A stretch of DNA of 57,960 nucleotides from Balneolaceae bacterium (GTDB lineage: Bacteria; Bacteroidota; Rhodothermia; Balneolales; Balneolaceae). The notes under the pieces were generated by a model that worked only from the letters and a program-made list of their open reading frames with translations, was not told the DNA's origin and did no database searches. The position numbers were made by a program, and so were the translations under genes. The stretch is from positions 1 to 57,960 of the forward strand of contig JAEPNO010000018.1 of NCBI GenBank assembly GCA_017643365.1, given 5' to 3'. Of the stretch, positions 36,752-45,311 are shown in pieces; positions within the stretch are counted from its first letter, which is position 1; the number at the start of each line of letters is the position of its first letter.

Positions 36752-36782
36752 AAAAAAGCCGGACTGAAACAGACCGGCTTTT
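36752..36782 (-). terminator. Rho-independent terminator of the beta-glucan locus
   Basis: AAAAGCCGG (36754-36762) pairs with CCGGCTTTT (36774-36782); an inner CTG/CAG pair extends the stem. Read on the minus strand it ends in CCGGCTTTTTTA. It lies 23 bases after the stop of the T9SS-sorted protein, marking the likely end of the long leftward operon. Confidence 0.87.
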
Positions 36783-36804
36783 GAAATATTTTAAGCTAAC
36801 TTTA

Positions 36805-38181
36805 TTATTTAATCAGCATCATTTTCTTTACGCTTACAGAATTACCAGCTGTTAAGCGATAAACATATATCCCGGAAGAGAGATTAGAAGCATCGAATGC
36901 AACCGTATGAGATCCGGCATTTTGCACACCATTTACCAAGCCGGCTACTTTCTGCCCTTTCAAGTTGTAAACATCTAAACTTACCTTACCTGATACAGGA
37001 ATAGAATAGGAGATATTTGTAGTAGGATTAAATGGGTTTGGATAATTTTGCTCTAAGCCAAAACCATCGGGTACTTCTGAAAATTCGTTGCTTGTTGCAT
37101 CTGCATTGTAGAAGTACATATTATCGATAAATGCAGTTGTACCACCAGCAGGTGCTGCACTAAAGATAAATTGAGCCAAGTTGGTGGTGTTCGTTAATCC
37201 GGTAAAATCTGTTAATGATAGATCATAGCTAATCCATTCGCCCTGAGCAGGATTTTCCCAAACTAGTTCATGTTCTGTATCATCGCCTTGCCCGTCACCA
37301 CCTTCACCGCTGTATCCACCGGTAGGTCCGAAATCAACTATTTTAAATCGAAAAGTAGTAGCATTAGGCGTCCACAAATCAAAACGAACATGAGTCATGC
37401 TGCTTGCATCAATTTGACTTGAAACCGTTTCGATTCCCACAAAATTTAAGTTGGAGTACTTTTTTGTGGCATTACCGTCTACAGTTACATCAGCAAATCC
37501 TGAATTCGACCAACCTGTTTGCCAAGTATCCACAGCAACATCGGTGTATGCATCGCTAAACAATGAGATCACATTAGCTGCGTCTTCGGTTGGAGTTGGC
37601 GCTGCCGTTTCCGGGGCAAGCCCACCACTGCTTAAATCGCCAAAAGTTACGTTATCGAAGTAGATCACATTTTCCTGACTTCTCGCAGTAAAATCCGGGA
37701 AAATAGTAAGCTTAGCGAACACACCACCTTCACTTGCCGGTGGATTATTTTTATCCGAGAAATCGAAAGTCAGTTCTTCCCATTGATTAGTTACTGTATT
37801 AGCAACTTTGATTTCGCCTTCCGACCAACCACCTGCTGCTTCCAGTTTAATTCCTACGTCGGAGATAGTTGATTTCCAAACCATGATTTTAATGGTTCGA
37901 TTGTTGTCGTCTAAAGTAAACGTTCCGATGCCATCGGTGGTAACTCCGGCAAAGGTTGCGCCAACAACTCTGGCGGTAAACTTAGCCACTTTAGCTGATG
38001 TGTTTGGGTCGGTCGCATCCGGATTATCAATGACCTCTAGCGCCGGGTTATCAGTATTTTCAAATACTTCCCAGGTCCAGTCGGCTCCGTTGCCATCGGC
38101 TTCGAAATTAACAGGGCTATTTTGTGCTACCAGCGATGTTGAAAAAGCTAATAGCATTAATGTTAGTAAATATGGTTTCAT
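36805..38181 (-). CDS. Secreted two-module glycan-binding-like protein with T9SS sorting domain
   Basis: A 458-residue protein with a signal peptide (ending LVAQ), two beta-sandwich-like modules and a C-terminal type IX secretion sorting domain (about 375-458: [44 protein letters not shown]). Module X (about 22-183) has the pattern [17 protein letters not shown] ... WEELTFDF ... KLTIFPDF ... IYFDN. Module Y (about 200-360) starts [16 protein letters not shown] and includes NLNFVGIET. Both modules recur in the lipoprotein at 49703-52219. No catalytic residues are seen, so a role in binding glucan outside the cell is inferred. The frame opens upstream at 38256, but ATG at 38181 begins the signal peptide. 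It is the only T9SS-sorted protein in the window. Confidence 0.85.
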   Translation of the reverse strand: MKPYLLTLMLLAFSTSLVAQNSPVNFEADGNGADWTWEVFENTDNPALEVIDNPDATDPNTSAKVAKFTARVVGATFAGVTTDGIGTFTLDDNNRTIKIMVWKSTISDVGIKLEAAGGWSEGEIKVANTVTNQWEELTFDFSDKNNPPASEGGVFAKLTIFPDFTARSQENVIYFDNVTFGDLSSGGLAPETAAPTPTEDAANVISLFSDAYTDVAVDTWQTGWSNSGFADVTVDGNATKKYSNLNFVGIETVSSQIDASSMTHVRFDLWTPNATTFRFKIVDFGPTGGYSGEGGDGQGDDTEHELVWENPAQGEWISYDLSLTDFTGLTNTTNLAQFIFSAAPAGGTTAFIDNMYFYNADATSNEFSEVPDGFGLEQNYPNPFNPTTNISYSIPVSGKVSLDVYNLKGQKVAGLVNGVQNAGSHTVAFDASNLSSGIYVYRLTAGNSVSVKKMMLIK

Positions 38182-38266
38182 AATAGATTTTTTAAAATGT
38201 GTTTTAATTGTAGCGAAGTGTATAATGTTATTTCTCCTTGATTTATATTTGCGCACTTACCTAATA

Positions 38267-39211
38267 CTAATGCGTTGACTTTTGGCGGATATAATTAGGA
38301 TTAACTGCCAGTTTTGGGGTACGATCAGCCCGGTAAATTCCCCAGTGTTTTTCCGGTTCCCATGGGTCGGGCGATCCTTTCCAATTTTCATCAAAAGCTT
38401 CGAAGAAAAAGGTCAAAATGCCTTCTTTCTCAGTCCATTCCATCAGTTCAGAATAATATTTCTTCTGAAATCCTTCGTTCACATTGCTAACATCAATCCC
38501 TTGCCCATTTGATTTGGTCGCCCAACCGGCTTCGGTAATCACCACAGTTTTATCGGGATATTTTTCTGCAACGGAGTAGTAATTTGCTTTGGTGAATGCG
38601 AGTCCTTCTTTAATGCTTTTGTATTCCCAAACGGGATAAGTGTGTATAGAAATAAAATCCAGAAATTCTCCCAGTTCAGTAAGCTTGTCTAGCCATGGAA
38701 CATAGTTTTCGCAAAATGTAACCTGTTGATTGGTATTAGCTTTCACTTTTTGAGCATAACTTAGAACGTTTTTTTCCGGAACTAAATGGTCGGTCCACTC
38801 AACACAAGTTTCGTTGCCAATCGAAAGTGAAAAAATGATTTCAGGGTACTTATTCCCCATTTCAATCAGTCGGTCAATTTTGGCCTGATTAACCTTCTTA
38901 TTCTTGTCGAGCTGAACTTCATCATAAACTCCACCCCACGGACAATTAGGATTGCTGATTTCAGCGCCGATATCGGCACCCAGCATTATTTTGAAATCCA
39001 GGCCTTCTTTATCAATTACATCCAGCACTGTTTGTGCATGCAAACTGGAATCATACAATCGCAAATACTTCCAATTGTTTTTCAGAATCAGTAAGTCTTC
39101 TTTTATTTCATCGTAGGATGGAAACTCCCCGCCCGGATGTTGTCCATCTCTGAACCCAGAGTAACAAATGGCTTGTCCCGGTGTTAAACCGAGGTTTTCG
39201 AATGTACTCAA
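38267..39211 (-). CDS. GH17-like glycoside hydrolase, cytoplasmic
   Basis: A protein of about 314 residues of the GH17-like clan A group (exo-beta-1,3-glucanase-like). Acid/base and nucleophile are Glu134 in SIGNETCVEW and Glu227 in VITEAGWAT, numbered from the start used here. It has no signal peptide. Start: ATG codons at 39301 and 39277 would overlap the upstream gene by 60-86 bases, and the added residues merely read the upstream gene's conserved C-terminus in another frame. The TTG at 39211 lies four bases after the upstream stop and begins just before the conserved PGQAICYSGFRDG strand, so it is preferred, though an ATG start is not excluded. Closest in the window is the GH17-like lipoprotein at 44025-45299. 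Confidence 0.82.
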   Translation of the reverse strand: MSTFENLGLTPGQAICYSGFRDGQHPGGEFPSYDEIKEDLLILKNNWKYLRLYDSSLHAQTVLDVIDKEGLDFKIMLGADIGAEISNPNCPWGGVYDEVQLDKNKKVNQAKIDRLIEMGNKYPEIIFSLSIGNETCVEWTDHLVPEKNVLSYAQKVKANTNQQVTFCENYVPWLDKLTELGEFLDFISIHTYPVWEYKSIKEGLAFTKANYYSVAEKYPDKTVVITEAGWATKSNGQGIDVSNVNEGFQKKYYSELMEWTEKEGILTFFFEAFDENWKGSPDPWEPEKHWGIYRADRTPKLAVNPNYIRQKSTH

Positions 39212-39215
39212 ATGG

Positions 39216-40121
39216 TTAGTATTTAAGATTGTTATTGCTATCCCAAACGCCCCAATAGGCTCCAACTTCACCTTCATCACTTTTTTTCCAGGCTTCATCA
39301 AACGAAGAGAAGTACATGACTTCGATGTCTTCGTCTTGGGTCCACAAATTTGTATTAATAAAGTATTTCAAGGCATTTTCTTTCGATGGAAGTGCTCCAC
39401 CTAAACCTTCACCTTGGCTAGGCCAACCTGTTTCAGTTATGATCGTTCGCTTACCATTTCCGGCTGCTTTCGCTTGATAATACATTTGGCGCATATGATT
39501 TAGCGAATCCTCGAATGAGGTGCCTTCCCAATACGGATAGCAATTACAGAGAATCACATCGCAATTTTCTGCCAACTCGGGATGTACACTGAATTCGTAA
39601 TACGCATCCACATAGCCAACAGGCACATCGGGTATTTCCTTTTTCACTTGTTGGATGTATTCAACGAGCCTTTCCAGCGATAGATCGTTGCGATAAAGCA
39701 CTTCGTTACCAACTACGGCAATATCAACCATACCTTTTTTGGCTAATTCGATAAGACCGTCGATCTCGCCTTTATTCTTCTCTTCATCATCACCCAACCA
39801 TGCACCTACCATTGTTTTGAGGCCGAATTCTTTGGCTACTTCCGGAACCAATTCGTTGCCTTCGGTGGTAGAAAATGAGCGAATCCATTCACAATGACTT
39901 GCAAGAATTTGCATCCTACGATGGATCTGAGGCTTAGGAATTATATCACCCGGTTCTTGCCCTTCTTCGTACAAACTAAAACAAAAACCATGTATCCCTT
40001 CGGTTAAAATCTCATGGAATAAGTCATTCATTTCCTTTTCGCTTAACCCTTCTAAATAGTCTACTTTAGAAAGCAGCGAGGATTTTTCGAAGCTTAGAAA
40101 TTTTTCTTTTCTATACGACAT
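39216..40121 (-). CDS. GH17 beta-1,3-glucanase, cytoplasmic
   Basis: A 301-residue GH17 enzyme with the family signature TETGWPS (nucleophile Glu230) and acid/base Glu140 in VVGNEVLYR. It has no signal peptide and should act in the cytoplasm on imported laminari-oligosaccharides by hydrolysis or transglycosylation. It closely resembles the C-terminal domain of the preceding transporter fusion, sharing WIRSFSTT, VDAY, NCYP[YF]WEG, SFDE and GLW/GVW blocks and the same 90-residue spacing between the catalytic glutamates. It follows that gene by two bases, suggesting a tandem duplication of the GH17 domain. It is followed by a third GH17-type gene. Confidence 0.88.
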   Translation of the reverse strand: MSYRKEKFLSFEKSSLLSKVDYLEGLSEKEMNDLFHEILTEGIHGFCFSLYEEGQEPGDIIPKPQIHRRMQILASHCEWIRSFSTTEGNELVPEVAKEFGLKTMVGAWLGDDEEKNKGEIDGLIELAKKGMVDIAVVGNEVLYRNDLSLERLVEYIQQVKKEIPDVPVGYVDAYYEFSVHPELAENCDVILCNCYPYWEGTSFEDSLNHMRQMYYQAKAAGNGKRTIITETGWPSQGEGLGGALPSKENALKYFINTNLWTQDEDIEVMYFSSFDEAWKKSDEGEVGAYWGVWDSNNNLKY

Positions 40122-40123
40122 GT

Positions 40124-42502
40124 TTACTTAATTTTTAACTGTTCATTTTTATTCCAAAGTCCCCATCGGGCACCAACATCACCTTCGTGGCGTACTTTCC
40201 AAGATTCATCGAACGATGAGAAGTAATACATATCCACATCGTTAGCTTTACTCCAGGTTGCCATATTGATAAAGTACTTCATCATATTTTCAAGAGATGG
40301 GACTGCATCGCCTACTGTTTGCCCTTCAGATGGCCAGCCGGTTTCAGAAATAATTACTTTTTTACCTTTGCTGATGGAAGACACCAGAGCGTACATTTTT
40401 TCCACCACACTCATCGAATTTTCGATGGAATATCCTTCCCAAAATGGGTAGCAATTAATCATTACTACATCGCAATAATCCAGTAATTCGGGATGATCCA
40501 GGAAAACGAAATAGGCATCAACATAAGCCACCGGTGTATTCGGCAATTTCTCTTTCACTCGCTTGAGGTAATCGATCACTTGCTCTACCGAGAGTTCATC
40601 TCGCATGATGGTTTCGTTACCAACGGTAGCAATATCAACGGCGCCGGTTTTTGCCAACGAAATGAGTTGTTTCATTTCTCTTTCGTTGTTTTGGAGATTG
40701 TCGTCAATCCATGCACCCACTACCGATTTCTTATCGAATTTATGGGCAATCTCCGGAGTTAATTCGTTGCCACCGGTTGTTGAAAATGAACGAATCCATT
40801 GCACGTGTGGAGAAATAATCTTCACTCGTTGCTCAATTTGTGCTTTCGTTAATTGATCGCCAATATTCTGATCATCTTTATAAGGACTGAAGCAAATCCC
40901 TGAAAAACCTTCCGTCATTAATTCCTGGCATTTGGCTGATAATGTGGCAGCGTCGCTATCTAAATGAATAGGCGTATATGGGTTCTCTACCTCAATATTT
41001 GAGAACGAGTTCGCCTTACCAATCTGATAATAACTGGTTTGCTCTCCTTCTTTTTTCTTTACTTTTTTACCACCTTTTCGAGCTTCTAATTTGGCTCTAA
41101 TTTCATTCGCTCGCTCTTCGTCAATGTCGTAACTCCACATAACTAAAATGGCGATGAAAGTACCAAGAATCGGCAATCCGGAGAAGAAAGCGCGAAGACC
41201 GGTAATGCCCGGCCACACCTCGCCGATTTCGATCGGGCCGGGAAGCGCATCCGCACTAAATCCAACAATGCTGAGGATAATTCCGCTCAATCCACCGGCA
41301 ATAGCAAAACCGAATTTAACCATCCACCAGTAAATAGCACCAAAAACGCCTTCGCGACGGATTCCGTAATTCAGCTCATCCAAATCGATCACATCTGCCG
41401 TCATCGACATCATTAGGGTGAATAGGCTACCAATCCCAAAAGAGAAAAACGGAAGCGCAATAATAAACATGTAGGGTTTACCCGGAATCAGTAAAAACCA
41501 AAAGAGTAAATATCCTACTATCGATAGCGATTGTGATACAATGAAGGCTTTTTTCTTGCCCATCATTTTCGACATTTTAGCCACAATCGGTATTACAATA
41601 AAAGTGGTAACGATAGCGCCAAGACTACCAAATAAGGTTGGCCAGATTCCTGCCGCGCCTGCATCCCCACCGAATAAATGATATACAATAACAAAGAAAG
41701 TAAAGGCCGCAACGGTATTAAAAGCGTTGAAGATCAAGAATGTGGAAATACACAATTTTCGGAACGGAACCGACTTAAAAGCTTCTTTAAAGCTGTTAAT
41801 GATTTCCTTAAAACCATTTCCAATATTTGATGCCGTAAGAGGCATGTAATCGTCACGGTCTTCGGTAGATTTTTCTTTGATTATGATGGCCGGAATCATC
41901 GCACAAAACATAAAGATGATACCAACCCAGGTAGCGAGTGTTCGGGTAGCGACTTCAGCAGACTCAAACCACTCCGGGTCGTACATAATTACCCAGAACC
42001 ATGGAGCGATAACCCACGCCCACTGCCCAATCCATTGTGCAATGGCCATAATTTGAGTTCGTTCGTGGAAGTCGTCGCTCATTTCGTAGCCCATTGCTAC
42101 GTAAGGCACACTAAAGATGGTTAGCCCAAGAAAGAATGCCACCGAACAAGCCATGAAATAAGTGAAGTTGTAAATCACGCTATTGTCGGCATACAGCTGC
42201 CACATGATGATAAAACTGAGCCCCATAACAATGGCACCAAGGAAAACATACTGTCGGCGCCGGCCCCATTTTGAACGTGTGTTATCCGAAATAAAGCCCA
42301 TTATCGGATCGGTGAAAGCATCAAAAATACGAGGGAAAAAGAAAATCACGCCCCACATCCACCCGGGAAAGCCCAAATCCTGAACCAATACCACCATAAA
42401 GATGCTCAGTACAGCCGGGAACATCTGATTTGCGAGCATTCCAAATCCAAATGCTAGTTTATATGAATAAGGGACACTCCGTTTTGTAGCCTGTGTAGCC
42501 AT
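40124..42502 (-). CDS. GPH-family sugar:cation symporter fused to a GH17 glycoside hydrolase domain
   Basis: A 792-residue fusion. Residues 1-465 form a 12-segment transporter of the MelB-like glycoside-pentoside-hexuronide family, with the signature DAFTDPIMGFISDNTRSKWG (61-80). A short basic linker (about 465-490, RKGGKKVKKKEGEQ) leads to a GH17 domain (about 500-792) with acid/base Glu630 in TVGNETIMR and nucleophile Glu720 in SETGWPS. With both termini of this transporter class in the cytoplasm, and a lysine-rich linker consistent with that, the hydrolase should act on sugar as it enters the cell. The reading frame is continuous with no sign of a missing stop. The locus context points to laminari-oligosaccharides. 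Confidence 0.9.
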   Translation of the reverse strand: MATQATKRSVPYSYKLAFGFGMLANQMFPAVLSIFMVVLVQDLGFPGWMWGVIFFFPRIFDAFTDPIMGFISDNTRSKWGRRRQYVFLGAIVMGLSFIIMWQLYADNSVIYNFTYFMACSVAFFLGLTIFSVPYVAMGYEMSDDFHERTQIMAIAQWIGQWAWVIAPWFWVIMYDPEWFESAEVATRTLATWVGIIFMFCAMIPAIIIKEKSTEDRDDYMPLTASNIGNGFKEIINSFKEAFKSVPFRKLCISTFLIFNAFNTVAAFTFFVIVYHLFGGDAGAAGIWPTLFGSLGAIVTTFIVIPIVAKMSKMMGKKKAFIVSQSLSIVGYLLFWFLLIPGKPYMFIIALPFFSFGIGSLFTLMMSMTADVIDLDELNYGIRREGVFGAIYWWMVKFGFAIAGGLSGIILSIVGFSADALPGPIEIGEVWPGITGLRAFFSGLPILGTFIAILVMWSYDIDEERANEIRAKLEARKGGKKVKKKEGEQTSYYQIGKANSFSNIEVENPYTPIHLDSDAATLSAKCQELMTEGFSGICFSPYKDDQNIGDQLTKAQIEQRVKIISPHVQWIRSFSTTGGNELTPEIAHKFDKKSVVGAWIDDNLQNNEREMKQLISLAKTGAVDIATVGNETIMRDELSVEQVIDYLKRVKEKLPNTPVAYVDAYFVFLDHPELLDYCDVVMINCYPFWEGYSIENSMSVVEKMYALVSSISKGKKVIISETGWPSEGQTVGDAVPSLENMMKYFINMATWSKANDVDMYYFSSFDESWKVRHEGDVGARWGLWNKNEQLKIK

Positions 42503-42527
42503 CGTATTCCGTTCCTATAGTTAGTTA

Positions 42528-44012
42528 TTATTCCTGTGAATCCAATACAATTGTTTGTAATGCCTGTCCGTCGATGGTAACTGTTTTTTCCACATTCCCC
42601 AGTTTAATCGACATAGTTTTTGCATTTTCTGTTTGATTAAGCACTACCACAGCTATCGATCCATCCGGATTTTGAGCTGCGGTTACCAATAATTCGTCGT
42701 CGTTGTGTTGATGTCCAATTCGATACGCATCCGGACGAATAAAACGGCTGAAGTGTGCCATAGTGTAATACAATGGCGTGAAATAAACTTCATCGGCTTC
42801 AGGATCAACAATTACCGGTGCTAAACACCAGTTATTTGCCCAATTTGGTCCACCCTGTCGATCGAGTACCATATTCCAATCCACCCAGCCATCAACCCAA
42901 TTATTCAGGGTTCCGATAATATCACGAGCATAGCGATACACCGGTACATATTTTGGGTGTAAATATTTTTGCTCTTCCGGAGCCCAATCCCATCCCCAAT
43001 CGGTGGCTTCTTTGGCCCAATACCAGTCATCATCCTGCCAGCGCGGTACATCGGCATCGGCAGTGGCTTCAGATTGAATCAAATACTTGTCCGGAGCGGC
43101 ATTATGAGCGTATTGCAGAGCTTCTTCGAATACATCGTAAGTGCTGGCATACCAGTGAATGGCAGTCCCATCGAAATACTTGGCAGCTTCTTCATCGCCG
43201 TACATTACATCTACCCATTCTTCCAAGTGATCTCGGTTTTGATCGTAGCCTAGTAATACCACATCAGGATGAGTTTTCTCAAGTTGAGGACCTAGATGTT
43301 TGACCACAAACTCGTTCATTTCTTCGGGCGTGTAGTGCATACTTTCCCAGTTCTCGCCATTACCTAAAGGCTCATTTTCAACCGTAATTCCCCAAATGTC
43401 TATGCCTTGCTCGGCATAAGCATCCAGATATTTAGAGAAAAACAGCGCCCAGGTATCGTAGTATTCGGGCAATAACTTCCCTCCTTTCCAGGCTTTGTTG
43501 TCTTTCATCCAGATGGGGGCGGTCCAAGGCGATGAGATAATTTTAAACCCATCTTTCGAAATCGTCATCGCATCTTTTATAGTCGGGATGATGTCGTCCA
43601 TGTCTTCTTCAATCGAGAAGTTTTCGAGGGTAACATCGCCGGGGATAGGCGCATACGAATAGTTGCTCAATGAAAAATCGCTGGAGTTCATATGCGTTCG
43701 GGTTAGCGAATACCTTGCCCCACTTTCCCCAAAATAGGCTTCTAGAATTTTAGTGCGATTTTCATCACTCAATTGATTGAGCAAGTATGCCGTCGACTCA
43801 GTGAACGATCCACCAAAACCGGTAATTTTTTGAAATTTCTCATCCGGATTTAGCGTGATTTCAACAACATCCTCCGTTTCAACGAATTCAGTAACTTCGG
43901 TTAACTGATTTCCATTTGCTGATGTCTCGTACACTTCCATTTTAAGGTCTTGATTTGAATTACATCCGATCATCAGCAAGGCAAGAAAAATAGTTAGTAA
44001 TTGTGTTTTCAT
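42528..44012 (-). CDS. GH30 family glycoside hydrolase lipoprotein
   Basis: A 494-residue lipoprotein (LLMIGCNSN). The chain shows a GH30 barrel plus beta domain: GFGGSFTES near 65, ISSPWTAPIWMK at 159-170, acid/base Glu214 in TVENEP and nucleophile Glu315 in LIQSEA, then a C-terminal beta domain to residue 494. Members related to this one act as beta-glucosidases or beta-1,6-glucanases. In a laminarin-type locus the likely job is removing beta-1,6-linked side chains outside the cytoplasm. It lies between the GH17-like lipoprotein and the transporter fusion with 12- and 25-base gaps. Confidence 0.9.
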   Translation of the reverse strand: MKTQLLTIFLALLMIGCNSNQDLKMEVYETSANGNQLTEVTEFVETEDVVEITLNPDEKFQKITGFGGSFTESTAYLLNQLSDENRTKILEAYFGESGARYSLTRTHMNSSDFSLSNYSYAPIPGDVTLENFSIEEDMDDIIPTIKDAMTISKDGFKIISSPWTAPIWMKDNKAWKGGKLLPEYYDTWALFFSKYLDAYAEQGIDIWGITVENEPLGNGENWESMHYTPEEMNEFVVKHLGPQLEKTHPDVVLLGYDQNRDHLEEWVDVMYGDEEAAKYFDGTAIHWYASTYDVFEEALQYAHNAAPDKYLIQSEATADADVPRWQDDDWYWAKEATDWGWDWAPEEQKYLHPKYVPVYRYARDIIGTLNNWVDGWVDWNMVLDRQGGPNWANNWCLAPVIVDPEADEVYFTPLYYTMAHFSRFIRPDAYRIGHQHNDDELLVTAAQNPDGSIAVVVLNQTENAKTMSIKLGNVEKTVTIDGQALQTIVLDSQE

Positions 44013-44024
44013 GGTATCAGCTTG

Positions 44025-45299
44025 TTACTTGTCGACCATTACTTCTTCCAGTGATGGTGGCACTTTAACCGTTTCCATCATGGCATCATAACCGCCGTTA
44101 AAGGTTTTGGTAATCGGCTTGCCATCGCGCGTTAATCCTTCAAAAATTCCGGCGTCCACCAAATCCCAAATCGCATACTTGGCTTCCGCATCAAGATTGA
44201 TCAACCCGAAGTGGTTTTCTGAACCTTCCGGATTTTGCGCATCTTTCCACTTCTCGTCAAAGGCTTCGAAATAAAACACAGAGATATTCTCCTCGTTCGA
44301 CCACTCACGAATGGCATTGTAGTACACCCCGGATTTATACTCATCGGTTGAGCGGGCGCCATCAATTCCATAATGCTCGTTCGAGATGGTTGCCCAGCCC
44401 GTTTCGCCAATATGAACCGGTTTATCGATGCCTAAACTCTGCATGTATTCCACAACATTTTCGTACTGATTTTGAGCATAGTCCACGGCTCGTTCCATCG
44501 CAAGATCGATCTTTTCTTTATCAGAAAGACCCATTTCGTCATCTCTTACTCCCCAAAATTCGGGATGATAATGTGTGTCGTGCATCGGGTAAGTATGCAC
44601 CGATAAGAAGTCAACGGCTTCGATCAGTTTGTTTAAATCTTCTTTGTGATAGCTGCTATCGCCTCCACCCCAGCTTGCAAAATTATCCGAGCTGGTGATC
44701 CACAAATCGGCCGGTAATTCACCCTCGGCTTTTAAATCCTGCAAGTAATTAACCCATTTCAAAATGATGGTTGGCTCCACGAAATATTCCCAAGCCCAGT
44801 GCACCATCGCTTCGTTACCCACGGCAATTATTTTGATGATATCGGGATATTGCTTTGCGAGATCAACCGCAATGGCGATTTCGGTTTCATTCCGCGGACT
44901 TTCTTCATCCCGAATGCGATCCGGCACTGTAGTCCATGCATTTTTGGCATCAATCCAGGCACCCAACATCACATACATTTCAAAGTTTTCATCTTCTTTT
45001 TTCAACTCATCAATTGCCTTTAACACATTTGATGCATGATCCAAATGTACATTGTAGGTTCTGATTAATTTTATGCCCATTGCCTGTAGAATGAGCATAT
45101 CTTCTTTTAGCTGCGCTACCGTTGGCTGGATTTCACGAGTGATTTCGCGGTATCCACCATAGGAAATTGCTTGATATTCGACATTCCCGAGAATCTCTTG
45201 TGCAGTTTTATCTCTATTCATTTTTTTATCCGATCTGGTACATGTTATACCCATTAGCGATGCTAAGATGAAAATCAATAAATGATGTACGTTTCGCAT
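44025..45299 (-). CDS. GH17-like glycoside hydrolase lipoprotein
   Basis: A 424-residue protein whose N-terminus (LIFILASLMGITCTRS, Cys20) is a lipoprotein signal. The catalytic domain shows the GH17-like pattern: ISYGGYR strand, acid/base Glu163 in AVGNEAMVHW, a SVHTYPMHD strand and nucleophile Glu299 in IGETGWAT, then YFEAFDEKWK. It likely acts on beta-1,3-glucan or its oligosaccharides outside the cytoplasm. It is the only GH17-type protein here with a signal. It is followed by GH30 (12 bases) and preceded by the phosphorylase gene (12 bases). Confidence 0.85.
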   Translation of the reverse strand: MRNVHHLLIFILASLMGITCTRSDKKMNRDKTAQEILGNVEYQAISYGGYREITREIQPTVAQLKEDMLILQAMGIKLIRTYNVHLDHASNVLKAIDELKKEDENFEMYVMLGAWIDAKNAWTTVPDRIRDEESPRNETEIAIAVDLAKQYPDIIKIIAVGNEAMVHWAWEYFVEPTIILKWVNYLQDLKAEGELPADLWITSSDNFASWGGGDSSYHKEDLNKLIEAVDFLSVHTYPMHDTHYHPEFWGVRDDEMGLSDKEKIDLAMERAVDYAQNQYENVVEYMQSLGIDKPVHIGETGWATISNEHYGIDGARSTDEYKSGVYYNAIREWSNEENISVFYFEAFDEKWKDAQNPEGSENHFGLINLDAEAKYAIWDLVDAGIFEGLTRDGKPITKTFNGGYDAMMETVKVPPSLEEVMVDK

Positions 45300-45311
45300 G
45301 CTAACCTCTAT

